NCBI RefSeq assembly: GCF_040822065.1
Contig: NZ_CP162005.1
Span: forward strand, 5,580,001-5,644,000
Length of the DNA stretch: 64,000 bases
Direction of reading: 5' to 3'
Source of the DNA: Pedobacter sp. WC2423
GTDB taxonomy: Bacteria > Bacteroidota > Bacteroidia > Sphingobacteriales > Sphingobacteriaceae
A program made the translations under genes and the position numbers. How positions within the stretch are numbered: position 1 is the stretch's first letter; every line of letters begins with the position of its first letter. The notes under the pieces were generated by a model. The model searched no databases, was not told the DNA's origin, and worked only from the letters and a program-made list of their open reading frames with translations. Shown here one piece after another: positions 26,401 to 35,049 of this stretch.

Positions 26401-26796
26401 TTCCTTCAATACGGTTATGGATATTTTGAATATTATCTTCAAAATTATAACAATTACGCTTATGCACTTAATCGCTGGCATGGAGAGGGGACCTCAAACT
26501 TAAACCCCAGACTTATTGCCGGAAGTGAATACCTGGCCAATACCGTCTCTTCTTATTTCGTACAGGACGCTTCCTATCTGAGATTAAGACACGTGGAAAT
26601 CGGTTATAAAATCCCTCAGTCGGTATTAAACAAATTGAAGATTTCTTCGCTGAGAGTTTATGCCGGAGCTGATAACCTGCTTACCCTGACAAAATATTAT
26701 GGTCTTGATCCTGAACAAGGGAATGCTGTTGGCAGGGATGCCATTAATTATCCACAAGCCAGAACCTTTACGCTTGGTTTAAATGTTACTTTTTAA
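23407..26796 (+). CDS. SusC/RagA TonB-dependent receptor with STN signalling domain
   Basis: About 1129 residues from the ATG at 23407; a GTG 36 bp upstream is in frame but gives an unusual extension. After a signal peptide there is an STN domain (ISFRQKNTSLAKVFREITRQ), a carboxypeptidase-like domain (ISGTV-type start, PLPGVTVKIEH), the TonB box/plug (VVGYGAQKRANLTASV) and a 22-strand barrel ending in Phe (LGLNVTF). The STN domain marks it as a transducer that signals to FecR. With the following SusD it forms a bipartite outer-membrane importer for glycans or peptides. The substrate is unknown because no degradative enzyme lies next to it. Confidence 0.93.
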   Translation: MYKIYTEESCRHSACMSKFLLVMKLTAILMIALLMQVSAAGFGQRISFRQKNTSLAKVFREITRQTGYDILVSSRMLNTSAKLDVDFSGTPLEIVMEKCLEGKPLTYTLTEKTIIVKPKIIPGEYRTTIVDGIVSGTVTDTKSKQPLPGVTVKIEHGTWAQTAITDPQGNYRFPAVPAGNYTLTFSSIGFVKLTKDIVIQEGKQVISNAALSENVAELSQVMVVGYGAQKRANLTASVTRIDAEEFKGISTTGIGQAIQGRAPGVQIYRNSGAPGAGATINIRGIGSFTNNSPLIVVDGVPAGDINLISPDEVESVTVLKDASASAIYGANGANGVIIITTKSGKSGTAKIDYAYKAGFNQAVNMPELLNAKEYAMLQNEARINSGRMPLFTDDQIRNLGEGTNWRDQILQTGIRQEHYVGISGGAPKMNYLLSANYLNENGTAIYSWYKRLNIRTKIDGQIGEKFSTGLQAQYSFSKSQGGADFTDATIFSPTIPLMTPDGRPGAYSRNDPSGAVNTGLNPVYDREISLGYSNNNPANYLLSTAYAEYRFLPALKLRSSITYERSTVLTKAFSPSYEFRNYEGDVIASNSRLPSQREFTQTYNQDSRYLLTNTLEYSKTFNEAHNFKVLAGYEEQQSNSEATRMNRIGGFPTNDWLNFGTDITSQVKATGTADISSRRSWFGRLNYDYQGKYLFEAVGRRDGSSKFAPANRWGFFPSASVGWRISAEDFFSPLKTVVDDLKFRVSYGLTGNSNIPNFVYNSTVEIKDGYVFNNTAVQTGSINTLPNKNIRWETNKLFNIGLDATLLNKRLNITFDAYQRKSEDLLTNVSIPATSGISNDQGILGTQIQNVGILKNRGMELLIGWKDNISSDFGYQLNLTGSYNKNELLKFNGLSDKQIIGAAGELVNQVGQPLNSIYGFRSVGVWQNAAEITANPHRVNDQPGDLRFQDINNDGKIDENDRTILGNSIPKYTFGLSGGLNYKNFDFNFLLQGDAQKDFLQYGYGYFEYYLQNYNNYAYALNRWHGEGTSNLNPRLIAGSEYLANTVSSYFVQDASYLRLRHVEIGYKIPQSVLNKLKISSLRVYAGADNLLTLTKYYGLDPEQGNAVGRDAINYPQARTFTLGLNVTF

Positions 26797-26814
26797 ACGC
26801 TTAAAGTTAAAATC

Positions 26815-28368
26815 ATGAAGAATTATTATAGCTATATCATACTGATTATTCTTTCCATTGCTTTTGGAGGATGTAAAAAGGACCTGCTCGATGTCCGGGA
26901 CCCTAACAATGTGAACGAAGAAATTTTTTATAAAACCAGCGATGACGCAATTCTGGCTACGAACTCCGTGTATGGGAGTATGTACCGTCTGGATAATTTT
27001 GGCTGGGTATATATTTGGGAAAGTGTGCTCACAGACGACGAAAGATGGGACGGGGAAGGCACTCCCGCGTTATATGGAGGATTGGCAAGTGGTATTGAGA
27101 CTGCTATAGGCAGCAATAGTTATGTACGCAGAGTTTGGAATGCCTCGTATGCGACGATTGCAAAAGCAAATATAGCGCTGGCTAAAATTCCCGCTATCCA
27201 GATGGATGAAGCATTAAAAAACAGGTTGCTGGCTGAATCCAGATTTTTCAGAGCATTTATGTACCATAGACTGGTTATGCGTTATGGGGATGTTCCGCTA
27301 ATGCTGAAATTGCCTTCAGAAGATCCGGTTCTGCCTGTGCGTACCGCTAAAGCTGAAATTTTAAAAGTTATTCTGGATGACCTGAAATTTGCTGTTCAGT
27401 ATTTACCAAAGGAATATAGCAATGCAGATATAGGGCGTGTAAAAAAAGGCGCTGCCCTGGTGTTAAAAGCACGGGTGGAAATGGCAAATCAAATGTGGTC
27501 AGAAGCTGCGGCTTCTGCTAAAGCATGTTTGGATCTCAACTATGGATTAAATCCGGATTATAGTGAATTGTTTAATAAACCCGGTACTGAAAATCTGCCA
27601 GAATCATTATTCGAAATTCAATGGGGAAATAATAACGGTGATTTTGGTTCGCAGATCAATACCAGGTATACCGACAATGGAGAAGCCATTACTGCTCCTG
27701 CAGGATGGAACTGGGGACAGGTTTTACAAAATCTGGTGAATGAATATGACAATTTGGATGGAACTCCTTTTGTATTAGGTAATCGTGATGTCAGGACAGA
27801 TATTACACAGTATCAAAACAGAGATCCCCGGCTGGCTGCAACTATTGATTTTGAAGGTGCTGATTATTTTGGTATTCCCTGGAAAAGAACATGGACACCA
27901 ACTATGTATGGCTGGAAAAAGTACACGATTTCGAATGAGGTATTGAATAAATTCCCTAAAAAGACAATTCCCTACAACTGGATTGTATTGAGAAATGCAG
28001 AAGCCTATTTGTCTTATGCAGAAGCACAAAATGAAGTATCGGGTCCGGATGCAACAGTTTATGCTGCCATCAGGGAAATTCGCAGGCGTGCCGGAATTAC
28101 TAATCCTGATCTTCCGGCTGGATTGACTAAAGAACAGATGAGAGAAAGAATCCGTCATGAACGCAGAGTCGAGCTGGCAGGGGAGTCCGTAAGATTTGAA
28201 GATCTGCTGCGGTGGAAAACTTTGAAATCAGCTTTGGAAAATAAGCACCTTGGAAATCCCGGTGTTAACTGGGTAATCAGTAACTGGGCTGACTTCCGTT
28301 ACTTATGGCCTATTCCTCAGCAAGAAAGAGATCTGAATAAAAACCTGACCCAGAATCCGGGTTATTAA
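26815..28368 (+). CDS. SusD/RagB-family surface lipoprotein
   Basis: A 517-residue lipoprotein with lipobox at FGGC near residue 20, then KKDLLDVRDPNNV, typical of SusD N-termini. TPR-like helical motifs follow (RLLAESRFFRAFMYHRLVMR), and the C-terminus has LRWKTLKSAL and LWPIPQQERDLNKNL, the standard SusD ending. It forms the lid over the SusC pore and binds substrate at the cell surface. It begins 18 bp after the receptor stop, clearly the same operon. Confidence 0.94.
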   Translation: MKNYYSYIILIILSIAFGGCKKDLLDVRDPNNVNEEIFYKTSDDAILATNSVYGSMYRLDNFGWVYIWESVLTDDERWDGEGTPALYGGLASGIETAIGSNSYVRRVWNASYATIAKANIALAKIPAIQMDEALKNRLLAESRFFRAFMYHRLVMRYGDVPLMLKLPSEDPVLPVRTAKAEILKVILDDLKFAVQYLPKEYSNADIGRVKKGAALVLKARVEMANQMWSEAAASAKACLDLNYGLNPDYSELFNKPGTENLPESLFEIQWGNNNGDFGSQINTRYTDNGEAITAPAGWNWGQVLQNLVNEYDNLDGTPFVLGNRDVRTDITQYQNRDPRLAATIDFEGADYFGIPWKRTWTPTMYGWKKYTISNEVLNKFPKKTIPYNWIVLRNAEAYLSYAEAQNEVSGPDATVYAAIREIRRRAGITNPDLPAGLTKEQMRERIRHERRVELAGESVRFEDLLRWKTLKSALENKHLGNPGVNWVISNWADFRYLWPIPQQERDLNKNLTQNPGY

Positions 28369-28394
28369 GTAATTAACCATTAAAATCAGAATTT

Positions 28395-28712
28395 ATGAGA
28401 AATCTATTCATAGCAGGATTAATAGTATTGGCAGGGCTAACCTTTTCGTGTAAAAAGAATTACAAAGATGGGGTCTATGAAGAGCCCCAGTCGCTGATTA
28501 TTGCAGGCCCTGAAGCGGTAAAAAAAGGTAATAGTGTAGACTATGCTACTTATTATATCGCTGGTCAGTATAGCTGGAGTGTGACCGGGGACGCAGCGAT
28601 ATCTTCCGGTCAGGGGACTTCCAAAGTGACTGTAAAGTTCGGAAATGTCAATAGTAAAGTAACAGTAACTGTAGCTGGGAAAACCGCAAGCAAAGATATT
28701 ACCGTACAATAA
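28395..28712 (+). CDS. Small Ig/PKD-like surface lipoprotein
   Basis: A 105-residue protein with a lipoprotein signal ending TFSC (C19). The mature part begins with Lys-Lys and continues as an all-beta segment: SLIIAGPEAVKKGNSVDY, then WSVTGDAAISSGQGT and KVTVTVAGKTASKDITVQ, which looks like one Ig/PKD-type beta sandwich. It is 26 bp after SusD and is presumably an accessory surface protein of the same import system. A SusE/F-like binding role would be a guess; no binding residues can be identified. Confidence 0.75.
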   Translation: MRNLFIAGLIVLAGLTFSCKKNYKDGVYEEPQSLIIAGPEAVKKGNSVDYATYYIAGQYSWSVTGDAAISSGQGTSKVTVKFGNVNSKVTVTVAGKTASKDITVQ

Positions 28713-28858
28713 TCTGAGCCGTCCTGATACATGAAGAAACTATTTGAATTTATTTGACCTTTTAATAGCTCAAATGGATATAAGTTTACATTTTTGTTGG
28801 AATTTAGTATATAGTGCCAAATTAACTCTCCTTTACAATCAGATTAATTCCATAAAAA

Positions 28859-30292
28859 TTGAAACAACTCAACGAAAAACCTGACGATCATAAGCTTAAA
28901 AGAGGCTTGCAAAACAGGCATATTCAATTAATAGCACTTGGTGGCGCGATAGGAACAGGCTTGTTTTTAGGAATAGGCCCTGCGGCAGTACTTGCTGGTC
29001 CCTCGGTAATTTTAGGTTATGCCGTGGCTGGTATCATTGCTTTCTTTATTATGCGCCAGCTCGGCGAAATGGTCGTAGAAGAGCCGGTATCAGGAAGCTT
29101 CAGTCATTTTGCTTATAAATATTGGGGTTCATTTGCAGGCTTTGCTTCTGGCTGGAATTACTGGGTACTTTATATTCTGGTCAGCATGTCAGAACTGACA
29201 GCAATCGGGATTTATGTCCACTTCTGGTGGCCTTCCATTCCTTTATGGTCGTCAAGTCTTTTCTTTTTTCTAACCATTAACGCACTTAACCTGACTTCAG
29301 TTAAAGTTTATGGCGAAGTAGAATTCTGGTTCTCTATTGTAAAAGTTGTGGCCATTATTGCGATGATATTTTTTGGCGTTTATCTATTGGTTAGCGGATC
29401 CGGAGGTGAACAAGCCAATATACAAAACCTCTGGAATGACGGCGGATTTTTTGCTAAGGGGCTGCTAAGCGCAGACGGAAAAGGCGGTTATCAGGGGCTG
29501 CTTTCTGCAATTGCGCTGATTATGTTTTCATTTGGCGGATTAGAACTCATTGGAATTACAGCTGCTGAAGCTGAAAATCCAGAAAAGACTATCCCTAAAG
29601 CAACAAACCAGGTTATTTACCGTATTCTTATTTTTTATGTAGGTGCACTGGTTATACTTTTCTCCTTATCTCCGTGGAAAAACATTACCACAGACAGCAG
29701 TCCGTTTGTGATGGTGTTTGAAAGCCTAAAAGGTTTTCAATTTAACCTGTTAGGAAAGACCTTTTATTTTACCAGTATCATTGCCAATGTATTGAACATG
29801 ATTGTTTTAACGGCAGCTCTGTCCGTTTATAACAGTTGTGTATACAGCAACAGCCGGATGCTTTTTGGACTGGCAGAACAAGGAAATGCACCTGCTTTTT
29901 TATCAAAGCTGAATAAAAACCATGTACCCTTAAAAGCTATCCTGGTCTCAGGATTATTTGTAGCGATCAGTATTGTGATCAATAAACTAATGCCTGAAAA
30001 AGCATTAGGTATTTTGATGTCCCTGGTCGTTTCCTCACTGATGATTAACTGGCTGATGATTAGTATTACCCACTTAAAATTCAGAAAACAGAAACAAGCT
30101 GAGCAGGTGAAAACCAAATTTCCTTCCTTTATCTATCCATTATCCAATTACATTTGCCTGGTCTTTTTAGTTGGTATTCTGGTGATCATGTGGATTACAG
30201 GAATGAAACTTCCGGTGGAACTTATTCCGGGCTGGCTGGTACTTTTATACCTCTGCTATTTGGTGGTGAAGCGGAAGCAAAAACAAGCTTAA
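28859..30292 (+). CDS. Amino-acid permease (APC superfamily, AAT type)
   Basis: A 477-residue inner-membrane protein with about 12 helices. The N-terminal motif IQLIALGGAIGTGLFLGIG is the substrate-binding helix 1 signature of AAT permeases (CycA, ProY, AroP), and GGLELIGITAAEAENPEKTI is the conserved helix 6 region. These transporters import amino acids with protons. The start appears to be TTG at 28859, since no ATG occurs near the family N-terminus KQLNEKPDDHKLKRGLQNRH. The specificity is not determinable by eye; the serine/alanine/glycine type is plausible. Confidence 0.92.
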   Translation: MKQLNEKPDDHKLKRGLQNRHIQLIALGGAIGTGLFLGIGPAAVLAGPSVILGYAVAGIIAFFIMRQLGEMVVEEPVSGSFSHFAYKYWGSFAGFASGWNYWVLYILVSMSELTAIGIYVHFWWPSIPLWSSSLFFFLTINALNLTSVKVYGEVEFWFSIVKVVAIIAMIFFGVYLLVSGSGGEQANIQNLWNDGGFFAKGLLSADGKGGYQGLLSAIALIMFSFGGLELIGITAAEAENPEKTIPKATNQVIYRILIFYVGALVILFSLSPWKNITTDSSPFVMVFESLKGFQFNLLGKTFYFTSIIANVLNMIVLTAALSVYNSCVYSNSRMLFGLAEQGNAPAFLSKLNKNHVPLKAILVSGLFVAISIVINKLMPEKALGILMSLVVSSLMINWLMISITHLKFRKQKQAEQVKTKFPSFIYPLSNYICLVFLVGILVIMWITGMKLPVELIPGWLVLLYLCYLVVKRKQKQA

Positions 30293-30294
30293 AT

Positions 30295-30337
30295 ATTGAA
30301 AAGGGGTTCTGGAAATTATTCAGAACCCCTTTTCAAT
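30295..30337. terminator. Strong intrinsic terminator
   Basis: Perfect 17-bp arms (ATTGAAAAGGGGTTCTG and its complement) surround a 9-nt loop, directly after the permease stop. The A-rich and T-rich flanks within the stem allow action in both directions, although the minus-strand gene ends about 100 bp further on. Confidence 0.9.
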
Positions 30338-30434
30338 TATAAACAAATAAGTTAATCTTCAAATCGTATCCTGTTTTCTATGTCTGACTAATTGCCACAA
30401 TGAAACGGCCTTCGTATTTTTCTTGAAAAACTGT

Positions 30435-31370
30435 TTATTTGCCTTCTTTATTAAATTTAAGCCTGATTCCAGCATTGACATAGAAGTTCCCACCTAATTT
30501 GTTGATTTGTCCTTCTGTAAATAAGTTCTTGATACCACCTTCCCTAAGCTCATAATTTCTTAAAATCATATAACCACCACCCAGTACAAAATCAAAATGT
30601 TTACTCTTAAACTTGGTTTCCAGACCAGCAGGCAGTTCCGTGTAATTTAGATAACGTCTTTTAGGCTCAACCGTATTCTCGGTATCATAACTCGTATTTT
30701 TAAACCTCACCGCTAACTTTAATTCTAGCTTTTTGGTGACATCACGCGCAATGCTGACCTCAGTAGGTATATCAATATTGAATTTGAATCTGCCCTCTGT
30801 TTCCAAATGCAGCATCAAACCGGGTAAAACTATAGGTGCATTGAGTGCATTGACTACAAAAGCTCCAAATCCATAAGAGAATCCCTGCCTTGGAGTTTTG
30901 ATGAAAAGTACGCCGCCGCTAATAAAAAAATCATGATAATCTACTCCTTTAAGATCCGTATTGACACCAGCAGTTAGCAGGCTGACCATCGCCCATTTAT
31001 TTCGCATCGTACGTAAATAAGTTACCCCAAGCATTGTATTCAATAATTTTTCCGGCATTACATCCTGGGTATTGGTTTTACCAGACATTTCCGTGTAACC
31101 ACCACTCACAATACCTGTCCATTTTTCTAACTTTTTGGTAGCAGGATCGAATTTGGTAGAAATCGGAAAACTATAATTCAGCTCCATCCTTTTTTGAGTT
31201 TTCTCTGTATTTTCTACCTGTCCGTTTTTCTGCGTGTATTTACTTTGGGGGACGTAGATCGCATTAACATCCAGTGTATTCTCGGGACCGAATTGGGCTA
31301 TTGCATTTTTGCCGGTTAATAGCAGAAGAATGATAAGTAATCTTTTGAAAAAGAGATTTTTCTTAAACAT
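30435..31370 (-). CDS. DUF6268-like outer-membrane beta-barrel protein
   Basis: About 311 residues from the ATG at 31370, chosen because it directly precedes a signal peptide (FKKNLFFKRLLIILLLLTGK, ending AIAQ); the frame extends upstream to 31445 with a poor N-terminus. The mature protein shows alternating hydrophobic strands with aromatic belts, as in GVTYLRTMRNKWAMVSLLTA, and ends with a barrel-like strand FYVNAGIRLKFN. The overall pattern resembles DUF6268 barrels of Bacteroidota, whose role is unknown. It is convergent with the permease and divergent from the second SusC. Confidence 0.65.
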   Translation of the reverse strand: MFKKNLFFKRLLIILLLLTGKNAIAQFGPENTLDVNAIYVPQSKYTQKNGQVENTEKTQKRMELNYSFPISTKFDPATKKLEKWTGIVSGGYTEMSGKTNTQDVMPEKLLNTMLGVTYLRTMRNKWAMVSLLTAGVNTDLKGVDYHDFFISGGVLFIKTPRQGFSYGFGAFVVNALNAPIVLPGLMLHLETEGRFKFNIDIPTEVSIARDVTKKLELKLAVRFKNTSYDTENTVEPKRRYLNYTELPAGLETKFKSKHFDFVLGGGYMILRNYELREGGIKNLFTEGQINKLGGNFYVNAGIRLKFNKEGK

Positions 31371-31668
31371 AAATTTAAGCGAATGAGGTATTGAATATTT
31401 GTTGGACATTTTTTTCTGTTTAGTCATAGGACAACCTGTTTGCATTCTACCCTTACGCTGCTATTGAAATTAATTTTCTGCCTTTAAATCAATCCAAAAT
31501 GGTGTTGATTCTTACTACAAGCTGTAGATAATGTCTACAATTGAAAACAATTGATCATTTTTAAATCACTTTAAACAAGGTTTTTAATCCTATTTTAATC
31601 TATGGAGCGAAAATTGCTATTGTGGATCCTTAATAACTTGCTCATTACTTAAAGATTTTGTATTTCAG

Positions 31669-34600
31669 ATGAAAAGAAACCCTTTACCGTACCTTGTATG
31701 CTTACTCGCCATGGTATTCAGCACCCAATTCACAAAGGGAGCTGCCCATAGAAAAGACCTGTCAAGTTTCAGGACTGTATTATTTCAAACCGACACGATT
31801 CCCAGGGATTCTGTGAAAAAAGATTCCATCAAAAAGGATACTGCAAAACGTGCCGTAATCCCGGTAATTAAAGTTGCCCAGGATACTACGCGTAAAAAAG
31901 TAGTCCAGGACACGACGGTTAAAAAACCTGTTCAGGATACTACCATTAAAAAGGTGGCTCAGGACACGACGGTTAAAAAAACTGCTCAGGATACTACTGC
32001 TAAAAAAGCAGTTCCTGATACAACCGTTAAAACAGCCGCACAAGATACAGCTGGCAGCAAAGCCGTTCAGGACTCTATCAGTGGTAAAGTATCTGACTCC
32101 GGTGGCCCGCTGATTGGTGTGGTCATTACTGTGAAAGGTGGAAAAGATAAATCCCTTACCGACAGTAAAGGGCAATTTAAGATCGCCGCTGGCGATAACG
32201 CAATTCTCTTATTCGCCTATATGGGTTATAAGACTAAACAAGAACCCGTCAATAAACGCAAGACCATTAATGTGGTGATGACAACAGAATCAAAAGTGCT
32301 GAGTGAAGTACAGGTTGTTGCGACCGGATATGGAACCGTTAACCGCTCCAAACTGACCAGTTCTGTTTCCAGTATCCAGTCTGATCAGATTAAAAACGAT
32401 GTTATGCCTACCATTACCCAGGCTATTCAGGGTAAAGCAGGAGGCGTGCAGGTTACACAGAAATCGGGATCACCAGGTGGTGGTTTAAATATCCGGATCA
32501 GGGGTACCACCTCGATCAATGCTGGTTCTGATCCGTTATACGTAGTAGACGGTATCCCAGTGAACAGTACAACGAATTTTACAGGCGGAAGTAACTTCAA
32601 CTTCGGTGGAGGAACGCAAGGAATCAATATCCTGGCTTCTATCAACCCATCCGATGTACAATCTGTAGAGATTTTAAAAGATGCGGCCTCTTCTTCCATC
32701 TACGGAGCCAGAGCAGCAAATGGTGTGGTGCTGATCACGACTAAAAAAGGTCAGCCAGGTACAAGTACCTTCAGCTTTAACGCTTACGAAGGATTCTCTG
32801 AAGTTCCAAACGAGAGAAAGTATAAGATGATGAATACTGGTGAATACCAGGATTACATGAAAGACTATTACAAATACCTGCTGGATGCGAACGGTAATCC
32901 TACTGCGGTTCCAGCACAAATATTAGCTAACCCAAATATCAATACAGACTGGCAGAAACAGATTTTCAGAACAGCGCCAACCCGTAACTATGAATTATCT
33001 GCACGTGGAGGTTCTGAAAAAACACAATACTATACATCTATTGGCTATATGCGCCAGGGAGGTGTGATTCAGAACTCTAACTTCAGCCGTTTAAGTGCAA
33101 GAATCAACCTGGATCACCAACATAGCGATAAATTGAAATTCTCTGCCCGTGTGAATCTGACCAGAGCATTGAACGACCGTGTTCAGGAAGAAAATTCCAA
33201 AGAAGGTTCTACAAAAACCGGTATTTTTGCACCGCCAAACCTTCCTGTTTACAATCCTGACGGAAGTTATGCTTACGACCAGGTAAATACCAGCCGTGAG
33301 AATCCTTTAGCCATGTTATTATTACCAGTCAACAACTCAGAAACATTCAGAGTATTGGCAAGTGGTTCAGCAGAATATAAATTTATGCCTGAACTGACTT
33401 TAAAAACAAGTTTTGGTGCAGATTTAAGTTATATCGATGAAACCTTCTTTATGCCGCCAAACGGTATCCGCTCTTTTGCAGCACAAGGCGGAATCGGTGC
33501 ACAAAGAAATACAAGAGATCAATTGTGGATCAATGAAACTACGCTGAGCTATCAGAAATCATTTGGTGAACATCATATTGATGCCCTTGCCGGAGCTTCA
33601 GTTCAACAATCACGCGTACAATTTGTAGACGCAAGCCGTTCTAATTTTCCATCTAACGATATCGAGTATATTTCTGCCGGTGGTTTAGTTACCGGTGCAA
33701 ACTCTTTCCCTGAAGAATGGAGTATCGCTTCTGGTTTTTCAAGAGTGAACTATGATTACAAAGGAAAATATCTTTTAACAGCAAACTTCCGAGTTGATGG
33801 ATCTTCACGTTTCGGTACAAACAGCCGTTACGCTACTTTCCCATCTTTTGGTGCTGCATGGCGTGCCTCAGATGAAGACTTCCTGAAAACTAACAAAGTG
33901 ATCAGCAATCTGAAATTAAGAGCATCATGGGGTATCACAGGAAACCAGAATATTCCTAACTATGCGAGTTATTCTTTATATAGCGGAAGTAATAACTATA
34001 TGGGTAATCCTGGTTATTTACCAAATGTACTGGGTGATAAAGACCTGAAATGGGAAACGACCAAACAACTGGACTTCGGTGTAGACGTGGGTCTGCTTAA
34101 CAACCGTATCTCGATACTTGCAGATTATTATATTAAAAATACTTCTGACCTTTTGGTTGGTGTTGTGGTGCCAACGAGTTCAGGCTTTGCCAACCGTTTT
34201 ACCAATGTAGGTAAGATCCAGAATAAAGGATTTGAATTTGAATTGACCACACAGAATCTGGTTGGTGCATTTAAATGGAGTACCTCTTTAAACATGTCCT
34301 TTAACAGGAATAAAGTTGTTTCCTTGCCAGGAGGAGAATTAAGTGGTGGTGTTGGTGGATTAAACATTGCCAGAGAAGGATTACCACTGGGTTCATTCTA
34401 CGGATGGAAAATGTCTGGTGTAAACTCTCAGACTGGTATGATTGATTATATCAAACAAGATGGAAGCCTTGGTGCTCCGAATGATCCGAAAGATCGTGGA
34501 ATCATTGGTAACCCAAACCCTGATTTCTATGGAGGAATTACGAATACATTTACCTATAAAAACTTTGACCTGAGCATTATGGGGCAGTTCTCTTATGGAA

Positions 34601-35028
34601 ACGATGTCTTCAATTATAACCTGGCTTCAGGACTGGACGGAAGTAATAAAACAAGTAACGGTTTTGCAGACTGGAACAGACGCTGGAGAAATCCGGGAGA
34701 GATCACTGATATCCCAAGACCAACACCTGGAAACTTTGATAACACAGCTATATCCAGCCGTTTTGTACAGGATGGATCTTTCTTCAGATTGAGAAATATT
34801 ACGTTTGGTTATACCTTAAGTGATAAAGTTTCGGAGAAATTGAAGATCAAAAGCTTACGTATTTACACCACCGTACAAAACGCTTTCGTATTTACTAAGT
34901 ACAAAGGTTATGATCCTGAAGTAAGTTCCAGCCATGGCGGCGCGAATGCTGGTTTGACTTATGGGTATGATTACGGTAGTTATCCGCAGCCAAGAATCTT
35001 TACTGCAGGTATCAATTTAACTTTCTAA
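31669..35028 (+). CDS. SusC/RagA TonB-dependent receptor with nonapeptide-repeat N-terminus
   Basis: A 1119-residue receptor. After the signal peptide and a Lys/Asp-rich linker it carries eight 9-residue repeats of the form xxQDTTxKK (residues 69-140), then a carboxypeptidase-like domain (SGKVSDSGGPLIGVVITVKG), plug (VVATGYGTVNRSKLTSSV) and the barrel ending in Phe (AGINLTF). No STN domain is seen, so it should not signal to a FecR. The repeat replaces the short linker usual at this place; it would lie in the periplasm. It is paired with the SusD at 35050. Confidence 0.93.
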   Translation: MKRNPLPYLVCLLAMVFSTQFTKGAAHRKDLSSFRTVLFQTDTIPRDSVKKDSIKKDTAKRAVIPVIKVAQDTTRKKVVQDTTVKKPVQDTTIKKVAQDTTVKKTAQDTTAKKAVPDTTVKTAAQDTAGSKAVQDSISGKVSDSGGPLIGVVITVKGGKDKSLTDSKGQFKIAAGDNAILLFAYMGYKTKQEPVNKRKTINVVMTTESKVLSEVQVVATGYGTVNRSKLTSSVSSIQSDQIKNDVMPTITQAIQGKAGGVQVTQKSGSPGGGLNIRIRGTTSINAGSDPLYVVDGIPVNSTTNFTGGSNFNFGGGTQGINILASINPSDVQSVEILKDAASSSIYGARAANGVVLITTKKGQPGTSTFSFNAYEGFSEVPNERKYKMMNTGEYQDYMKDYYKYLLDANGNPTAVPAQILANPNINTDWQKQIFRTAPTRNYELSARGGSEKTQYYTSIGYMRQGGVIQNSNFSRLSARINLDHQHSDKLKFSARVNLTRALNDRVQEENSKEGSTKTGIFAPPNLPVYNPDGSYAYDQVNTSRENPLAMLLLPVNNSETFRVLASGSAEYKFMPELTLKTSFGADLSYIDETFFMPPNGIRSFAAQGGIGAQRNTRDQLWINETTLSYQKSFGEHHIDALAGASVQQSRVQFVDASRSNFPSNDIEYISAGGLVTGANSFPEEWSIASGFSRVNYDYKGKYLLTANFRVDGSSRFGTNSRYATFPSFGAAWRASDEDFLKTNKVISNLKLRASWGITGNQNIPNYASYSLYSGSNNYMGNPGYLPNVLGDKDLKWETTKQLDFGVDVGLLNNRISILADYYIKNTSDLLVGVVVPTSSGFANRFTNVGKIQNKGFEFELTTQNLVGAFKWSTSLNMSFNRNKVVSLPGGELSGGVGGLNIAREGLPLGSFYGWKMSGVNSQTGMIDYIKQDGSLGAPNDPKDRGIIGNPNPDFYGGITNTFTYKNFDLSIMGQFSYGNDVFNYNLASGLDGSNKTSNGFADWNRRWRNPGEITDIPRPTPGNFDNTAISSRFVQDGSFFRLRNITFGYTLSDKVSEKLKIKSLRIYTTVQNAFVFTKYKGYDPEVSSSHGGANAGLTYGYDYGSYPQPRIFTAGINLTF
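31873..32088 (+). repeat. Eight in-frame 27-bp repeats in susC
   Basis: The run encodes eight 9-residue units, for example VAQDTTRKK, VVQDTTVKK, PVQDTTIKK, VAQDTTVKK and TAQDTTAKK, with the last three diverging (AVPDTTVKT, AAQDTAGSK, AVQDSISGK). Total length is exactly 216 bp. The last unit runs into the first strand of the carboxypeptidase-like domain. The units alternate acidic Asp and paired Lys. Confidence 0.9.
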
Positions 35029-35049
35029 GAACAACTCTATAAACAGCAC

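Noticed and set aside
27775..28158. 127-codon minus-strand open frame inside susD
   Set aside because: The plus strand encodes an intact SusD with C-terminal family motifs; the antisense frame has no recognisable features.
31780..32175. 131-codon minus-strand open frame opposite the susC repeat
   Set aside because: It is a shadow of the repetitive plus-strand coding sequence; its own periodicity is an effect of the 27-bp repeat.
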